Assembly (NCBI GenBank): GCA_966250385.1
Contig: CBINHC010000008.1
Coordinates: 1 to 64,000 of the forward strand
Direction of reading: 5' to 3'
From: DASWTL01 sp966250385
GTDB taxonomy: Bacteria > Bacteroidota > Bacteroidia > Sphingobacteriales > Sphingobacteriaceae
DNA: 64,000 nucleotides
A program made the position numbers and the translations under genes. The notes under the pieces are model-generated. The model saw only the letters and a program-made list of their open reading frames with translations, searched no databases and was not told the origin of the DNA. Positions 17,666 to 26,840 of the stretch are shown here, in pieces. Each line of letters begins with the position of its first letter. Position 1 is the stretch's first letter.

Positions 17666-18619
17666 TCAGGAAGCATATATCCTTCTTCTTAATAAGATGC
17701 CGCCTGCCACCGCCCCGATCAGCGCGATTACCAGTCCGGCTGTAAATGCTGTTTGTCGCATTGGTCTTTCGGGCGTGTAGACGACACCCGATTCGTTCGC
17801 TTCAGCCGATTGGTGAACATATCTTCCATGCTTCGGTACGGCCTTTTTCTGAAAGTTTGCAGCCAGCTCGGATAGCTTCGACTGCAGTTCGTTTCCGTAC
17901 ATCGGTTTTCCATGTCCCGAGGCTGCCGTCCGGGGCCGTAGGGCCGCCAGGCGCCGAACGGAGGCTTCCGCCGCTTCCCAATCCGGGGTAAAGTATTTTG
18001 GCGGACCGGACAGTCTTTTTTTCTGGCTCAGGGCATAGAACGCTGACTCCTGTTTGGTGGTGACGAAGGCATCCCCGACGATCAAGACGCTATCGCTTTC
18101 CCTGTACAAAGATATATGACCTGGTGTGTGACCGGGTGTTTCGATGACTCTCCATTCCGGCAGTTCCGGAATGGTATTACCCTCGATCCTTCGGGCATGC
18201 GGTCCGATATTGATCGGCTCCCTGGAATATAACATGGACGAAAATGCCATCATGCCCCCTCCTACGAACGGATCCGCCGGCGGATAGGCCGAAATTCCGG
18301 TCAGATACGGGATTTCCAGCGGGTGTACATATACCGGAACATCCCAGACCCTGAGCAGGGACTCCAGGCAACCCCGGTGATCAAAATGTCCGTGGGTCAT
18401 GATGATACATGCCGGCGGCCGGTCTCCGAACAATGAAGCGGCCATCTTCAGGATCCGGCTGGTAAATCCTTTCAGCCCGGCGTCTACAAGCGCCCAGGTG
18501 TTCCGCGTCTGGTCCTCGATCATATAAATATTGACAAAGAGCATCTTCATCCTCCAGACGCCTGGAGCTACTTTCGAGTACATTTTTGTTAAACCGGTTG
18601 ATTCTGAGTTTCGTTGCAT
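17666..18619 (-). CDS. MBL-fold metallo-hydrolase with C-terminal membrane anchor
   Basis: The metallo-beta-lactamase fold is shown by the metal site THGHFDHRG (His76, His78, Asp80, His81), later GHTPGHISLY and GDAF, and a final SGHGKP. An unusual point is the C-terminal hydrophobic stretch of about 17 residues followed by Arg residues (LVIALIGAVAGGILLRRR), which should anchor the enzyme to a membrane by its tail. The 317-residue length includes a linker before it. The substrate is unknown; the family includes thiolesterases, lactonases and nucleases. A DUF4142 gene lies just upstream on the same strand. Confidence 0.85.
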   Translation of the reverse strand: MQRNSESTGLTKMYSKVAPGVWRMKMLFVNIYMIEDQTRNTWALVDAGLKGFTSRILKMAASLFGDRPPACIIMTHGHFDHRGCLESLLRVWDVPVYVHPLEIPYLTGISAYPPADPFVGGGMMAFSSMLYSREPINIGPHARRIEGNTIPELPEWRVIETPGHTPGHISLYRESDSVLIVGDAFVTTKQESAFYALSQKKRLSGPPKYFTPDWEAAEASVRRLAALRPRTAASGHGKPMYGNELQSKLSELAANFQKKAVPKHGRYVHQSAEANESGVVYTPERPMRQTAFTAGLVIALIGAVAGGILLRRRIYAS

Positions 18620-18640
18620 AATATGGGTTCTTCGATTTGT

Positions 18641-19216
18641 TTAATTCTTTCCTGCCAACATCCGGGCCCGGTCCAGGTGACCTTGCAGTCCGGGCAGGCG
18701 CCGTTTAAAGAAGCTGCTCAGCTGTTCATTGTCGGCCGCTGAAACTCCTTTTTTATAGAGACTTAGGGCTTTCATGTGATCCTTTACCATATCACGGATG
18801 TAGCCTTTTTCGAATTCGGGTCCGGCCCGTTCATTGACGGCCTCCATGACCTCCCGTTTGTCCGGGTAAGCATCAGTGGGAACAGGGATATTTGCGGCGG
18901 CAGCCAGGTTCATGAGTTCCTGGTTTGCGGAGCGATGGTCCGCGATCAGGCGTGCAGCAAACTGGAGGATGTCCGGGTCGCTTGCCTTGGTCTGTGCGGC
19001 CTCGCTGGCCTGAATGATCCGGATACCGGCCATCACAGACTTTTCTACCAGCTGGGCGTCGTTGTATCGGATTGTGGTGTGGGCTGGCCCGGGATGCGGA
19101 CCGATCGGCCTGCTGGTTGTACCGGAGCCTGCGGCCGATAACAGCGTACCGAGCGTCAACATCATAACAGATTTCTTTAGCAGCTTCACGATATCTTTCC
19201 CTCTTGTCAACTTCAA
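18641..19216 (-). CDS. DUF4142 domain protein, exported
   Basis: The 191-residue product has an N-terminal signal sequence (SVMMLTLGTLLSAAGSG). A DUF4142 helical domain follows with the typical DPDILQFAARLIADHRSANQEL motif and the DMVKDHMKALSLYKKG motif. The fold is ferritin-like, and members are usually periplasmic with unknown function. A GTG 27 bases after the chosen ATG could also be the start. It ends 21 bp before the MBL-fold gene, so the two probably share a transcript. Confidence 0.8.
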   Translation of the reverse strand: MKLTRGKDIVKLLKKSVMMLTLGTLLSAAGSGTTSRPIGPHPGPAHTTIRYNDAQLVEKSVMAGIRIIQASEAAQTKASDPDILQFAARLIADHRSANQELMNLAAAANIPVPTDAYPDKREVMEAVNERAGPEFEKGYIRDMVKDHMKALSLYKKGVSAADNEQLSSFFKRRLPGLQGHLDRARMLAGKN

Positions 19217-19256
19217 AACAAAAGGTTTCAGATGCTGGTTTTAAAATTTATTCCGG

Positions 19257-19544
19257 ATGATGAAGCCTACGATCTACATTGAATATTGCCCCAAGTGCGG
19301 CTGGATGCTCCGGGCTGCCTGGATGGCCCAGGAGATTCTTACAACGTTCACCGATGAGCTGTTCGGCGTCATGCTGCAGCCTTCCGAGGTGAACGGCCGT
19401 TTTACCATCACGGTGAATGAGACGAAGATTTTTGACCGAAAGGAATCCGACGGCTTTCCGGAGATCAAGACCCTTAAGCAATTGGTGCGTGATATTGTCA
19501 GCCCGCTGAAAAGTTTAGGACATTCCGATAAAAAGAACCACTGA
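19257..19544 (+). CDS. Rdx/SelT-SelW-SelH family redox protein
   Basis: This short thioredoxin-like protein of 95 residues carries the CPKC redox motif (Cys11, Cys14) right after the first strand. The family's GxFxV-type second half (NGRFTITVNETKIFDRKESD) follows. Bacterial Rdx proteins are Cys homologues of selenoprotein W; their substrates are not known. It is transcribed away from the DUF4142 gene and ends 19 bp before the DUF763 gene, which has its own -7 box. Confidence 0.85.
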   Translation: MMKPTIYIEYCPKCGWMLRAAWMAQEILTTFTDELFGVMLQPSEVNGRFTITVNETKIFDRKESDGFPEIKTLKQLVRDIVSPLKSLGHSDKKNH

Positions 19545-19549
19545 TTTGC

Positions 19550-19557
19550 TAACTTTG
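19550..19557 (+). promoter_or_regulatory. -7 box (TAACTTTG) before DUF763
   Basis: A perfect TAnnTTTG match ends 6 bp before the GTG start at 19564. Transcription would begin within a few bases of the start codon. The box overlaps the longer reading frame that opens with TTG at 19546, which argues that the TTG is not the start. Confidence 0.55.
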
Positions 19558-19563
19558 TTAGCA

Positions 19564-20769
19564 GTGAAACGTTCAGGATCCGCAGACCTCCCCTTGCATT
19601 ACGGTTATGTTCCCCACTGGCTCGCCGAGAGAATGGGAAAGCTGGGTCTGGCTATTACCGAAGCGGTTGTGCACGAGTATGGAACCGCCGGGTTCCTGAG
19701 CCGGATCAGCGATCCGTTCTGGTTCCAGAGCATGGGTGCGGTAATGGGCATGGACTGGCATTCCTCCGGGATCACCACATCCGTCATGGGCGCGCTGAAG
19801 AAGACCATCAACCCGGTCTCCCGGGAACTCGGAATCTATATCTGCGGCGGAAAGGGAAAACAGTCTAGAAAGACACCGGATGAACTGATGTCGCTGGCTC
19901 TGCGGACCGGCCTGAACGGAGAGCACCTCGTTCGCTGCAGTAAGTTAAGTGCGAAAGTAGATAACACGGCCCTGCAGGACGGTTTTCAACTATATATGCA
20001 TAGTTTTATCGTCACCCGTGACGGGGAGTGGGCAGTCGTTCAGCAGGGTATGAATGACCGTTCAACAGCACGCCGGTACCACTGGAATTCTCACGGGGTG
20101 ACATCCTTTGTAGATGACCCGCACGCAGCCATCTGCGGACGCAACCAGGGAACGATTCTGAACCTCGCATCCGGCGGCGCTGCGCCGGCACGGAAAGCGA
20201 TGATGGAAATGACCTCGGAAAATCCTGACCGGATGCTGAGGGAAGTTCGCAGGCTGGTGATGCCTGCGCATCATGATGTTCGTGCCGAAGATGTGGATCT
20301 CAAACGACTCGGTGCGATGTTGTATCTGGCCCATGAAAAACAGCCCCGTGATTTTCCGGAACTCCTGTTGCTGGAGGGCCTCGGACCCCGGACGCTGCAG
20401 TCGCTGGCGCTGGTCAGCGAGGTGATCTACGGTACGCCGTCGCGTTTCGAAGATCCGGCGAGGTTCTCATTCGCCCATGGCGGGAAGGACGGCCACCCCT
20501 TTCCGGTACCTGTTCACGTCTATGACGAGACCATTTCGACCCTGCGCCATGCCGTTGACAAGGCCAGGATCGGCGCGACCGAAAAGATCCAGGCCGTAAA
20601 AAAACTAAATGAACTGGCTGTCCGGGCTGAACAGGGGTTCACGCCCAATAATAACCTGGATGCGGTGATCGAAAAGGAACGGACGAATTCCTGGAAGTAC
20701 GGCGGACGAACCGTATTCGGCAAGGCCAAACCGCCGGTTTCCAGGCAGTTGGACCTTTTCGGATCCTGA
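19564..20769 (+). CDS. DUF763 domain protein
   Basis: A 401-residue member of DUF763, a family found in bacteria and archaea with no established function. The start GTG at 19564 gives MKRSGSADLPLHYGYVPHWL, matching how DUF763 proteins normally begin; the longer frame from TTG 19546 adds six residues lying on the promoter box. Other conserved stretches include GGKGKQSRKTPDEL and LEGLGPRTLQSLALVSEVIYG, a helix-hairpin-helix-like segment that could contact DNA. There is no signal peptide. The role remains unknown. Confidence 0.85.
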   Translation: MKRSGSADLPLHYGYVPHWLAERMGKLGLAITEAVVHEYGTAGFLSRISDPFWFQSMGAVMGMDWHSSGITTSVMGALKKTINPVSRELGIYICGGKGKQSRKTPDELMSLALRTGLNGEHLVRCSKLSAKVDNTALQDGFQLYMHSFIVTRDGEWAVVQQGMNDRSTARRYHWNSHGVTSFVDDPHAAICGRNQGTILNLASGGAAPARKAMMEMTSENPDRMLREVRRLVMPAHHDVRAEDVDLKRLGAMLYLAHEKQPRDFPELLLLEGLGPRTLQSLALVSEVIYGTPSRFEDPARFSFAHGGKDGHPFPVPVHVYDETISTLRHAVDKARIGATEKIQAVKKLNELAVRAEQGFTPNNNLDAVIEKERTNSWKYGGRTVFGKAKPPVSRQLDLFGS

Positions 20770-20772
20770 TGG

Positions 20773-23337
20773 TCAGGCTACGTTCCGGCCGGCATTCACG
20801 ATGCCGTAAACGGTCCGGATGATCAGTTTCTTATAGGTGTCGGCAAGCTCACCCACCGGATCCGCATTCAGCTTTGCAATGGCGTAATGCTGAATCAGTA
20901 CCAGCGGAAGCACGATCTTTTCCCGGGTTCCGATCGATTGTTTCTCGATCGGATAATTTTCCATCAGGCCGGTCTGGCCGCTCAGCTCGAGCAGCAGTGA
21001 TCGCGTCAGCTCGAACTCCTCTTTCAGATTTTGCCAGAAGCCGGAAAACTCAGGATCGTTTTCAAGGTAGGCCGTCACCCGGAAATCGGATTTGGACATG
21101 GACATCATGCAGTTGTCCATGATCGTCCGGAACTGGACATTATCCTGGTACATCTGTTTTATCGGTTCCCAGTACCCCTGTTCCCGGGCGTGCTTAAGCG
21201 CTGTACCCACACCGTAGAATCCCGGAATGTTCTGCTTGAGCTGGGACCAGGAGGTTACGAAACTGATCGCGCGCAGGTCTTCCAGTTTCAATTCCTTATC
21301 CCCGCTCCTTTTTACCGGCCGGCTGCTGATATTCATTTCCGCAAGCAATTTAAGCGGGCTGAGTTTCTCCAGGTATTTCAGGAAAAGCGGATGCTGGCGG
21401 AGTGCGAGAAAGGCCTGATAACTGCGCTCGGCGAGCCGTTTGAACACGTCAGCTTCATCCGGTTTCATGGTATCCATACCACGCATTTCCAGGCTGGAGG
21501 TCAGCCCCGCGTTGATCATCTGCTCCATATTATGGTATGCAGTCTCGGTCGAACCGTACTGGCTGCTAATCGTTTGCCCCTGTATGGTTAACTGGATACT
21601 TGAATTGGCAATATCTTTTCCCATGGAGGCATAGAACCGGTGCGTCTTACCGCCGCCCCGCGCCGGAGGGCCACCCCGGCCGTCAAAAAACGTAAGGTCG
21701 ATATCGTATTGACGGGCGATTGCCGTCAGCCCGGTTTTTGCCAGGAATATCGACCAGTTGGCCATCAGGTATCCCCCGTCCTTGGTGCTGTCCGAGAATC
21801 CGAGCATGATGATCTGCTTTTTTCCCCGCCGGATGAGATGCTCCCGGTAGACGGGGTGCGAATACAGCGTCTCCATGACCCGGCCGGCGCGCTCCAGGTC
21901 GCTGACGGTTTCGAAGAGTGGTACGAAGTCGATCGTCAGGGCCTCCTTTTTCCAGCCGCTCCACAGGAAAAGGTTCATGAGCTGAAGGATGTCCGTCGCC
22001 TCCTGAGCGTTGCTGATGATGAACCGGTGTGCAGCCTTTTCTCCGCCGGCACGCTGAATATCCTCCATCAGCCGGATGGTTTCAAAGGTGTCCCTCACCA
22101 GGTCGTCGGTCGCGGATGCAGGGTCGAGATCCTGTTCATCAAACGTTATCTGGTCCAGCTTCTGAGCTTCCGGCAGATCCTGGTACCCCTCCGGCGATTC
22201 GTCAAGCCCGAGCTGCTGAAGGCCGAAGCGGTAGGCTTTCCTGAGGATCCGGCTGTCCTGGCGGATATCCAGGCTGGCAAAATAGTTGCCGAACAGCCGG
22301 ACCTTCATACGGAGATCATCCACCAGTTCAACGAACAACCCGTTGTGCCATGACATCAGCACGTCGCGGATCGCCTGCAGGTTTTTCAGGATCTCCTCCT
22401 TATGGTCGACAGGGGCCGGGAGATCGCTGAAGCTGTTCTGGTAAAACAGCTCCTGCAGGGTATTCATTGGTTCTTCCACCCCCCGGAATGTGATCCGCCG
22501 CTTCAGCAACCGGAAGTCCCGGTAATAGCACCGGAAAAGGATGGTACGGAGCATGCGGGCTACAGCGCGGGTGCTCTCGCAGGTCACATTCGGGTTTCCG
22601 TCACGGTCCCCGCCCGGCCAGAAGCCGAGTTCGACCAGGTTGAAGTTCTGGTTTGGGAGATTGAACTCCCCGGACACCAGGGACTGGATCCTGGCCGACG
22701 ACTGGTAAAAGACGTTCTCCATGAACCAGGCCAGGCTCCTTGCCTCATCCACCGGGGTCGGTTTGGTCTTGCTGAAGAACGGCGTTTTCCCGAGCTGCTG
22801 CAACAGTACATTGATCGAATTAAGATCGTTCTTCTGCAGGGCCTCATTCAGGTCGTTCATAATACCCAGAACCGCTCCCGGGTAGAACTGGGTGGGATGC
22901 GCGGTCAGGACAATGCGCAACGAAAATCGTTTGAGAGCTTCGGTGATCTGCTGCCGGTAGGCCGGCTCGCTGCCTGCCCGGAGCAGGATAGCTTGCAGGG
23001 AACCGGCTTCTTCCGTATGAAGTTTTCTGAAGGAAGAGTCTTCAATAGCATCAAACAGCACGACCTGGCGCTCGATATACTGGATAAAGTGAAAAAGCAG
23101 ATCGAACCGGTCCGTAGCGGTTATGTATTTCCCGTAATTGGCAAAGAATGCTTCGATGATCGCCGTCGGAGCCTGTTCACGCTGAACGCCCTCCTCGCAA
23201 TGGCTGGTGAAGAACGGCAGCAGGGTGCCGGTTTGCCGGACCTTGTAAAAGGGCAGCGTCTGGAAAAGGCTGTTGTACAGGTCGAACCGGAGCAGGACTT
23301 CGTTGCTGAATATGGCTTCTTTCTGGGTTGATTTCAT
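20773..23337 (-). CDS. ppc: Phosphoenolpyruvate carboxylase
   Basis: PEPC adds bicarbonate to phosphoenolpyruvate to make oxaloacetate, an anaplerotic reaction. The 854-residue protein shows the catalytic VLTAHPTQ (His147), LGFWPGGDRDGNPNVT, GFSDSTKDGGYLMANW and the glycine loop FDGRGGPPARGGG. The C-terminus ends in a Val-Ala rather than the usual NTG, a variation seen in some Bacteroidota enzymes and possibly relevant to regulation. It follows an SDR gene by 28 bp on the same strand. It converges with DUF763, with only 3 bp between the coding regions. Confidence 0.95.
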   Translation of the reverse strand: MKSTQKEAIFSNEVLLRFDLYNSLFQTLPFYKVRQTGTLLPFFTSHCEEGVQREQAPTAIIEAFFANYGKYITATDRFDLLFHFIQYIERQVVLFDAIEDSSFRKLHTEEAGSLQAILLRAGSEPAYRQQITEALKRFSLRIVLTAHPTQFYPGAVLGIMNDLNEALQKNDLNSINVLLQQLGKTPFFSKTKPTPVDEARSLAWFMENVFYQSSARIQSLVSGEFNLPNQNFNLVELGFWPGGDRDGNPNVTCESTRAVARMLRTILFRCYYRDFRLLKRRITFRGVEEPMNTLQELFYQNSFSDLPAPVDHKEEILKNLQAIRDVLMSWHNGLFVELVDDLRMKVRLFGNYFASLDIRQDSRILRKAYRFGLQQLGLDESPEGYQDLPEAQKLDQITFDEQDLDPASATDDLVRDTFETIRLMEDIQRAGGEKAAHRFIISNAQEATDILQLMNLFLWSGWKKEALTIDFVPLFETVSDLERAGRVMETLYSHPVYREHLIRRGKKQIIMLGFSDSTKDGGYLMANWSIFLAKTGLTAIARQYDIDLTFFDGRGGPPARGGGKTHRFYASMGKDIANSSIQLTIQGQTISSQYGSTETAYHNMEQMINAGLTSSLEMRGMDTMKPDEADVFKRLAERSYQAFLALRQHPLFLKYLEKLSPLKLLAEMNISSRPVKRSGDKELKLEDLRAISFVTSWSQLKQNIPGFYGVGTALKHAREQGYWEPIKQMYQDNVQFRTIMDNCMMSMSKSDFRVTAYLENDPEFSGFWQNLKEEFELTRSLLLELSGQTGLMENYPIEKQSIGTREKIVLPLVLIQHYAIAKLNADPVGELADTYKKLIIRTVYGIVNAGRNVA

Positions 23338-23365
23338 ACCAAAGGGGCTGAGCTTCTAAATATAG

Positions 23366-24235
23366 TCAACCGTTGATAATTTCGCCGCCGTTGGGATGTA
23401 AAACCTGGCCGGTCATGTAGCTGGAATCCTCCGAGGCCAGGAATACGTAGCTCGGAGCAATCTCTTCCGGTTGGCCCGGGCGGGATAAAGGCACATTTTT
23501 ACCGAACTGACCGACCTGCTCCTCGGAGAAGCTGGCAACGATAAGCGGTGTCCAGACCGGACCGGGCGCCACGCCGTTGACCCGGATTCCCCTGGGAGCC
23601 AGGTTTTGCGCCAGGGAACGCACAAAGGCTACGATCGCCCCTTTGGTGGACGCATAATCCATCAGGTGGCTGCTTCCGCGGTATGCGGTGACCGAGGTTG
23701 TGCAGATGATACTGCTGCCCTTCGGCATATGAGGCAATGCCGCCTTGGTCAGAAAGAAATGGGGAAAGATATTCGTGCGGAAGGTCGTTTCCAGCTGCTC
23801 CGCTGTGATGTCTTCAAGATGATCCTGCGGGAACTGTACCGCCGCATTGTTTACCAGGATATCCACCTTCCCGTAACGGTCAATTGTCTGCGCCACGATT
23901 TTGCGGCAGTGCTCCTCCCGGCTGATGTCCCCCGCGATCAGGAGGCATTCCTTTCCGTATTCCAAAACTTTCCTGTGGGTTTCCCGGGCATCCGTCTCTT
24001 CATCCAGATATGATATGACCACCGCCGCACCCTGCCTGGCAAAACTGACCGCCACCGCCCGCCCTATGCCGCTGTCGCCGCCCGTTATAATAGCGACCTT
24101 CCCGGCGAGTTTCGAAAATACATCGATCGATTCTCCTTCGAATGCCGGCGTTGGCGTCATATTCTCCTCAATCCCGGGCTGCTCCGCCTGATGCTGGGGC
24201 GGAAAATAGTTTTCTTGTTCCTTTGGTAGTTCCAT
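23366..24235 (-). CDS. Short-chain dehydrogenase/reductase (YhdF/YghA-like)
   Basis: A classical SDR of 289 residues. It has the N-terminal extension typical of the YghA/YhdF group (PPQHQAEQPGIEENMTPTP), the nucleotide-binding TGGDSGIGRAVA at 51-62, NNAA, and the YASTK catalytic pair near residue 200. It also has the GAPGPVWTPLI region and the terminal GQVLHPNGGEIING. These NAD(P)-dependent enzymes are often annotated as glucose-1-dehydrogenase-like or general stress oxidoreductases; the true substrate is not clear. It lies 28 bp upstream of ppc, probably in the same operon. Confidence 0.88.
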   Translation of the reverse strand: MELPKEQENYFPPQHQAEQPGIEENMTPTPAFEGESIDVFSKLAGKVAIITGGDSGIGRAVAVSFARQGAAVVISYLDEETDARETHRKVLEYGKECLLIAGDISREEHCRKIVAQTIDRYGKVDILVNNAAVQFPQDHLEDITAEQLETTFRTNIFPHFFLTKAALPHMPKGSSIICTTSVTAYRGSSHLMDYASTKGAIVAFVRSLAQNLAPRGIRVNGVAPGPVWTPLIVASFSEEQVGQFGKNVPLSRPGQPEEIAPSYVFLASEDSSYMTGQVLHPNGGEIING

Positions 24236-24295
24236 GAGTCATCTTTAAGTTCCTCATACTAACAAAGGTCTATTTTTCAGGTTTGGGCCCCGGAC

Positions 24296-24321
24296 ATAAA
24301 AAAGGCCTCCTGACGGAGGCC
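24296..24321 (-). terminator. Terminator of the outer-membrane beta-barrel gene
   Basis: A perfect 7-bp GC-rich stem (GGCCTCC / GGAGGCC) with a TGAC loop is followed on the minus strand by six T residues. It lies 39 bp beyond the stop codon of the beta-barrel gene and upstream of the SDR gene. Confidence 0.85.
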
Positions 24322-24359
24322 CTGGATTTATCACAAACGCACTATCTAACATTCATTTC

Positions 24360-26798
24360 TTAATTAGCCCTTCTTTTTTCTTCTTCAGCGCCGCCGGTAT
24401 TTCTTCGGGTAGATCCGGGTGCCTTTCCGAACCGGTAGCTGAAATTCAGGGTAGCGACCCGCGCGTCCCGGCGCTGGAAGAAGTCTTCCTGGTAACCGGT
24501 CAGAACGGTACTGCCATAGATCTTCTGCGAGTTGAAGAGGTCGGAAACATTCAGCTTAACGGACGCTTTCTTATCCCATAGCTGTTTCTGGATACCGGCA
24601 GAAACGAAGGCGACAGGTTTGACGCCCAGGAAACCGTAAACTTCGCGGCCCCGGTAGGTACCCACAACCTCTGCAGACCAGGACGGACTCAGGACGAACG
24701 TATTATTGCTGTTGAAATTTACCGTCGGCCGGCCGTTGTTCAGGTTGGTATTTGCCAGATTTCCCTGGTAGAGCCCGTAGTAAAAGGTCGCATTGTTTAC
24801 GCTGTTGAACCAGTTACCTGCAGCGAGCGGCACGGTGAACGTCATTCCATAATAATCGAAGCGGGCCAGGTTACGGTCCATCTGCACGATAACGTTCGTC
24901 TCACCCTCTGCAGGAGAGAGAACCGAGATCATATTGTCGGTCGTCCGGCTGTAGCTGTATTTGGCGATGAACTTCTGGTTAATCGTATGGGTCAGCTCAA
25001 GGGAATAGGTAAGCTCGGGTTTCAGGAACGGATTCCCGGAAGCGAACGTGCTTGGATCCAGAAAATACTTGAACGGATTGAGCTGGTTGTAGGTCGGCCG
25101 GTTAATGCGGCGGCTGACGGACAATGCGAAATCATGCATCTTATTGGGTTTGAAGCTGAAGGTTGCGCTTGGAAAAAGCTGGGTATAAGACAGATCAAAT
25201 TTCTCCCCGTTGGTAAGCTGGTGCCCTTTCGCGTTGGTATTCTCCAGGCGAAGACCGAGCTGCAGACCGACTTTTCCCCACCGCCGGCTGGCGTTCATAT
25301 AGGCGGCATTGATGTTTTCATCATACAGGAAGTGATTGCTTTTGCTTTCATCCAGAACATCGGTGCCCGTACTCTGGTCAAAGAACGCCAGGTTATTATC
25401 CGTGCTGACCAGGCTGCTTTTCACTCCGAGCTCCAGGGTTGTTCCGCCTTTCAGCTTCTGCGTATAGTCGATCTTGGCTGACCGGATGTCCAGGTTCCCG
25501 TCGAGGTCACCGAATAACAGGTAGGCATTGCGGGTTGGATTCTGCTGAAGATCATAATACCGGGTATTGTAGTTCTGCAGATCTGAATTCATGAACCGTG
25601 CATAATCCAGATCAACCGTAATTTCTTTTCCGGTACTATCAAACGTGTGCTTCAGATTCAGGTTGACGTTGCCGTTATTGCGGTTGGCCTTGCTGAATCC
25701 ATCAGTCAGGAAGGTGGCATCCTGTACATGCTGATCATTGACCACTGCACTTGAGTTCTCCGTATTCCGGCGGATGCCGAACAGGGACCCGTTGGTGACC
25801 ACCCCAACGATCGTCTTAGGCGTCACGTAGTAATCTATTCCCAGCCGGATATTATGAGAACTGAATTTGAAATCGAAGTTGTTATCCTGGTCATAGGCGC
25901 CGGTAAACAGTTCGCCGCTGTAGAACTCCCGGTCGATGTCCAGGTGGTTGAATTCTTTCCGTCCTGAAAAGTTGTAACTGCCAAACAGGTTGATGTTCTT
26001 ATTCCGGTGATTCAGGCTCAGACCGGAATTCGTCTTCAGGTATTCGCCATGTCCCACGCCAAGGCTGACATTGCCGTTGGTGCCACTCCTATTGTCTTTT
26101 TTCAGGCGGATGTCAATAATGCCGGAATTTCCGCTTGCATCATACTTGGAGGACGGGTTCGTGATCAGGTCGATTTTCTCAACGGAGCTGGAAGAAAGTC
26201 CGCGGAGCATGGTCGCAAGCTCGGATCCCGACATTGGAACGCGCTTTCCGTCAATCATGACAATAACTCCGGTCCTACCCCGCATGCTGATATTGTCGTT
26301 CTGATCGATCGCAATCCCGGGCGCCTTTTCCAGCACTTCAAGCGCGGTCGATCCAACGGCGGAGATGGATCCCGCTACATTCAGGACCATTTTATCAAAC
26401 TGCTGTTCGATGAGTGGTTTCGAGGATACAATCGCTACCTCTTTGAGCATCCGGTTACTTTCGGTCAGGGTAATGGTTCCGAGGTCGAGCGGCTGGCTCA
26501 GATTCAGCTCCCGGGACTGGTAAGGCTGAAATCCTACATACGAGGTGACGATACGGTATTTCCCGGCCGGCAGGTTCTCAAAGATGAACCGGCCTTCTGT
26601 ATTGGAGACCTCCACCTTGATCAGAGAAGAATCCTTAGACGCAAGAAGCTTGACGTTCACGCCCGGGGCGCCCTGCCCGGTATCATCAACGATGACGCCT
26701 CTGATCGGATAGGTCTCCTGGGCGAAGGCGCAGGTTATGTAAGTGCTTACGTAAACTAGGATGAGAAGGGTTCGTACTGTGGATAATAATGCGTTCAT
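24360..26798 (-). CDS. Outer-membrane beta-barrel protein with carboxypeptidase-regulatory-like domain (TonB-receptor-like)
   Basis: The 812-residue product starts with a signal peptide (residues 1-26). A CarboxypepD_reg-like Ig domain follows at about 30-115 (IRGVIVDDTGQGAPGVNVKL), then a plug-like region at about 130-220 (GSTALEVLEKAPGIAIDQ, MIDGKRVPMSGSEL). The rest is a large OMP beta-barrel with alternating strands. This is the Bacteroidota 'outer membrane beta-barrel family' type; import or signalling roles are assumed and no ligand is known. Four 10-bp-phased GTTAA repeats and a TACCTTTG box lie directly upstream, so it is probably tightly controlled. The MarR gene ends 104 bp upstream. 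Confidence 0.88.
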   Translation of the reverse strand: MNALLSTVRTLLILVYVSTYITCAFAQETYPIRGVIVDDTGQGAPGVNVKLLASKDSSLIKVEVSNTEGRFIFENLPAGKYRIVTSYVGFQPYQSRELNLSQPLDLGTITLTESNRMLKEVAIVSSKPLIEQQFDKMVLNVAGSISAVGSTALEVLEKAPGIAIDQNDNISMRGRTGVIVMIDGKRVPMSGSELATMLRGLSSSSVEKIDLITNPSSKYDASGNSGIIDIRLKKDNRSGTNGNVSLGVGHGEYLKTNSGLSLNHRNKNINLFGSYNFSGRKEFNHLDIDREFYSGELFTGAYDQDNNFDFKFSSHNIRLGIDYYVTPKTIVGVVTNGSLFGIRRNTENSSAVVNDQHVQDATFLTDGFSKANRNNGNVNLNLKHTFDSTGKEITVDLDYARFMNSDLQNYNTRYYDLQQNPTRNAYLLFGDLDGNLDIRSAKIDYTQKLKGGTTLELGVKSSLVSTDNNLAFFDQSTGTDVLDESKSNHFLYDENINAAYMNASRRWGKVGLQLGLRLENTNAKGHQLTNGEKFDLSYTQLFPSATFSFKPNKMHDFALSVSRRINRPTYNQLNPFKYFLDPSTFASGNPFLKPELTYSLELTHTINQKFIAKYSYSRTTDNMISVLSPAEGETNVIVQMDRNLARFDYYGMTFTVPLAAGNWFNSVNNATFYYGLYQGNLANTNLNNGRPTVNFNSNNTFVLSPSWSAEVVGTYRGREVYGFLGVKPVAFVSAGIQKQLWDKKASVKLNVSDLFNSQKIYGSTVLTGYQEDFFQRRDARVATLNFSYRFGKAPGSTRRNTGGAEEEKRRAN

Positions 26799-26815
26799 GA
26801 CAATTAATTTTTTAT

Positions 26816-26823
26816 CAAAGGTA
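26816..26823 (-). promoter_or_regulatory. -7 box (TACCTTTG) of the beta-barrel gene
   Basis: Read on the minus strand this is a perfect Bacteroidota -7 element, 17 bp before the ATG at 26798. No -33 TTG occurs at the normal spacing. The GTTAA repeats begin there instead, which suits a promoter that depends on an activator. Confidence 0.6.
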
Positions 26824-26840
26824 GGTTGCGTACAGCAGCT

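Noticed and set aside
22402..23331. 309-residue plus-strand frame opposite ppc
   Set aside because: Antisense to PEP carboxylase with intact catalytic motifs.
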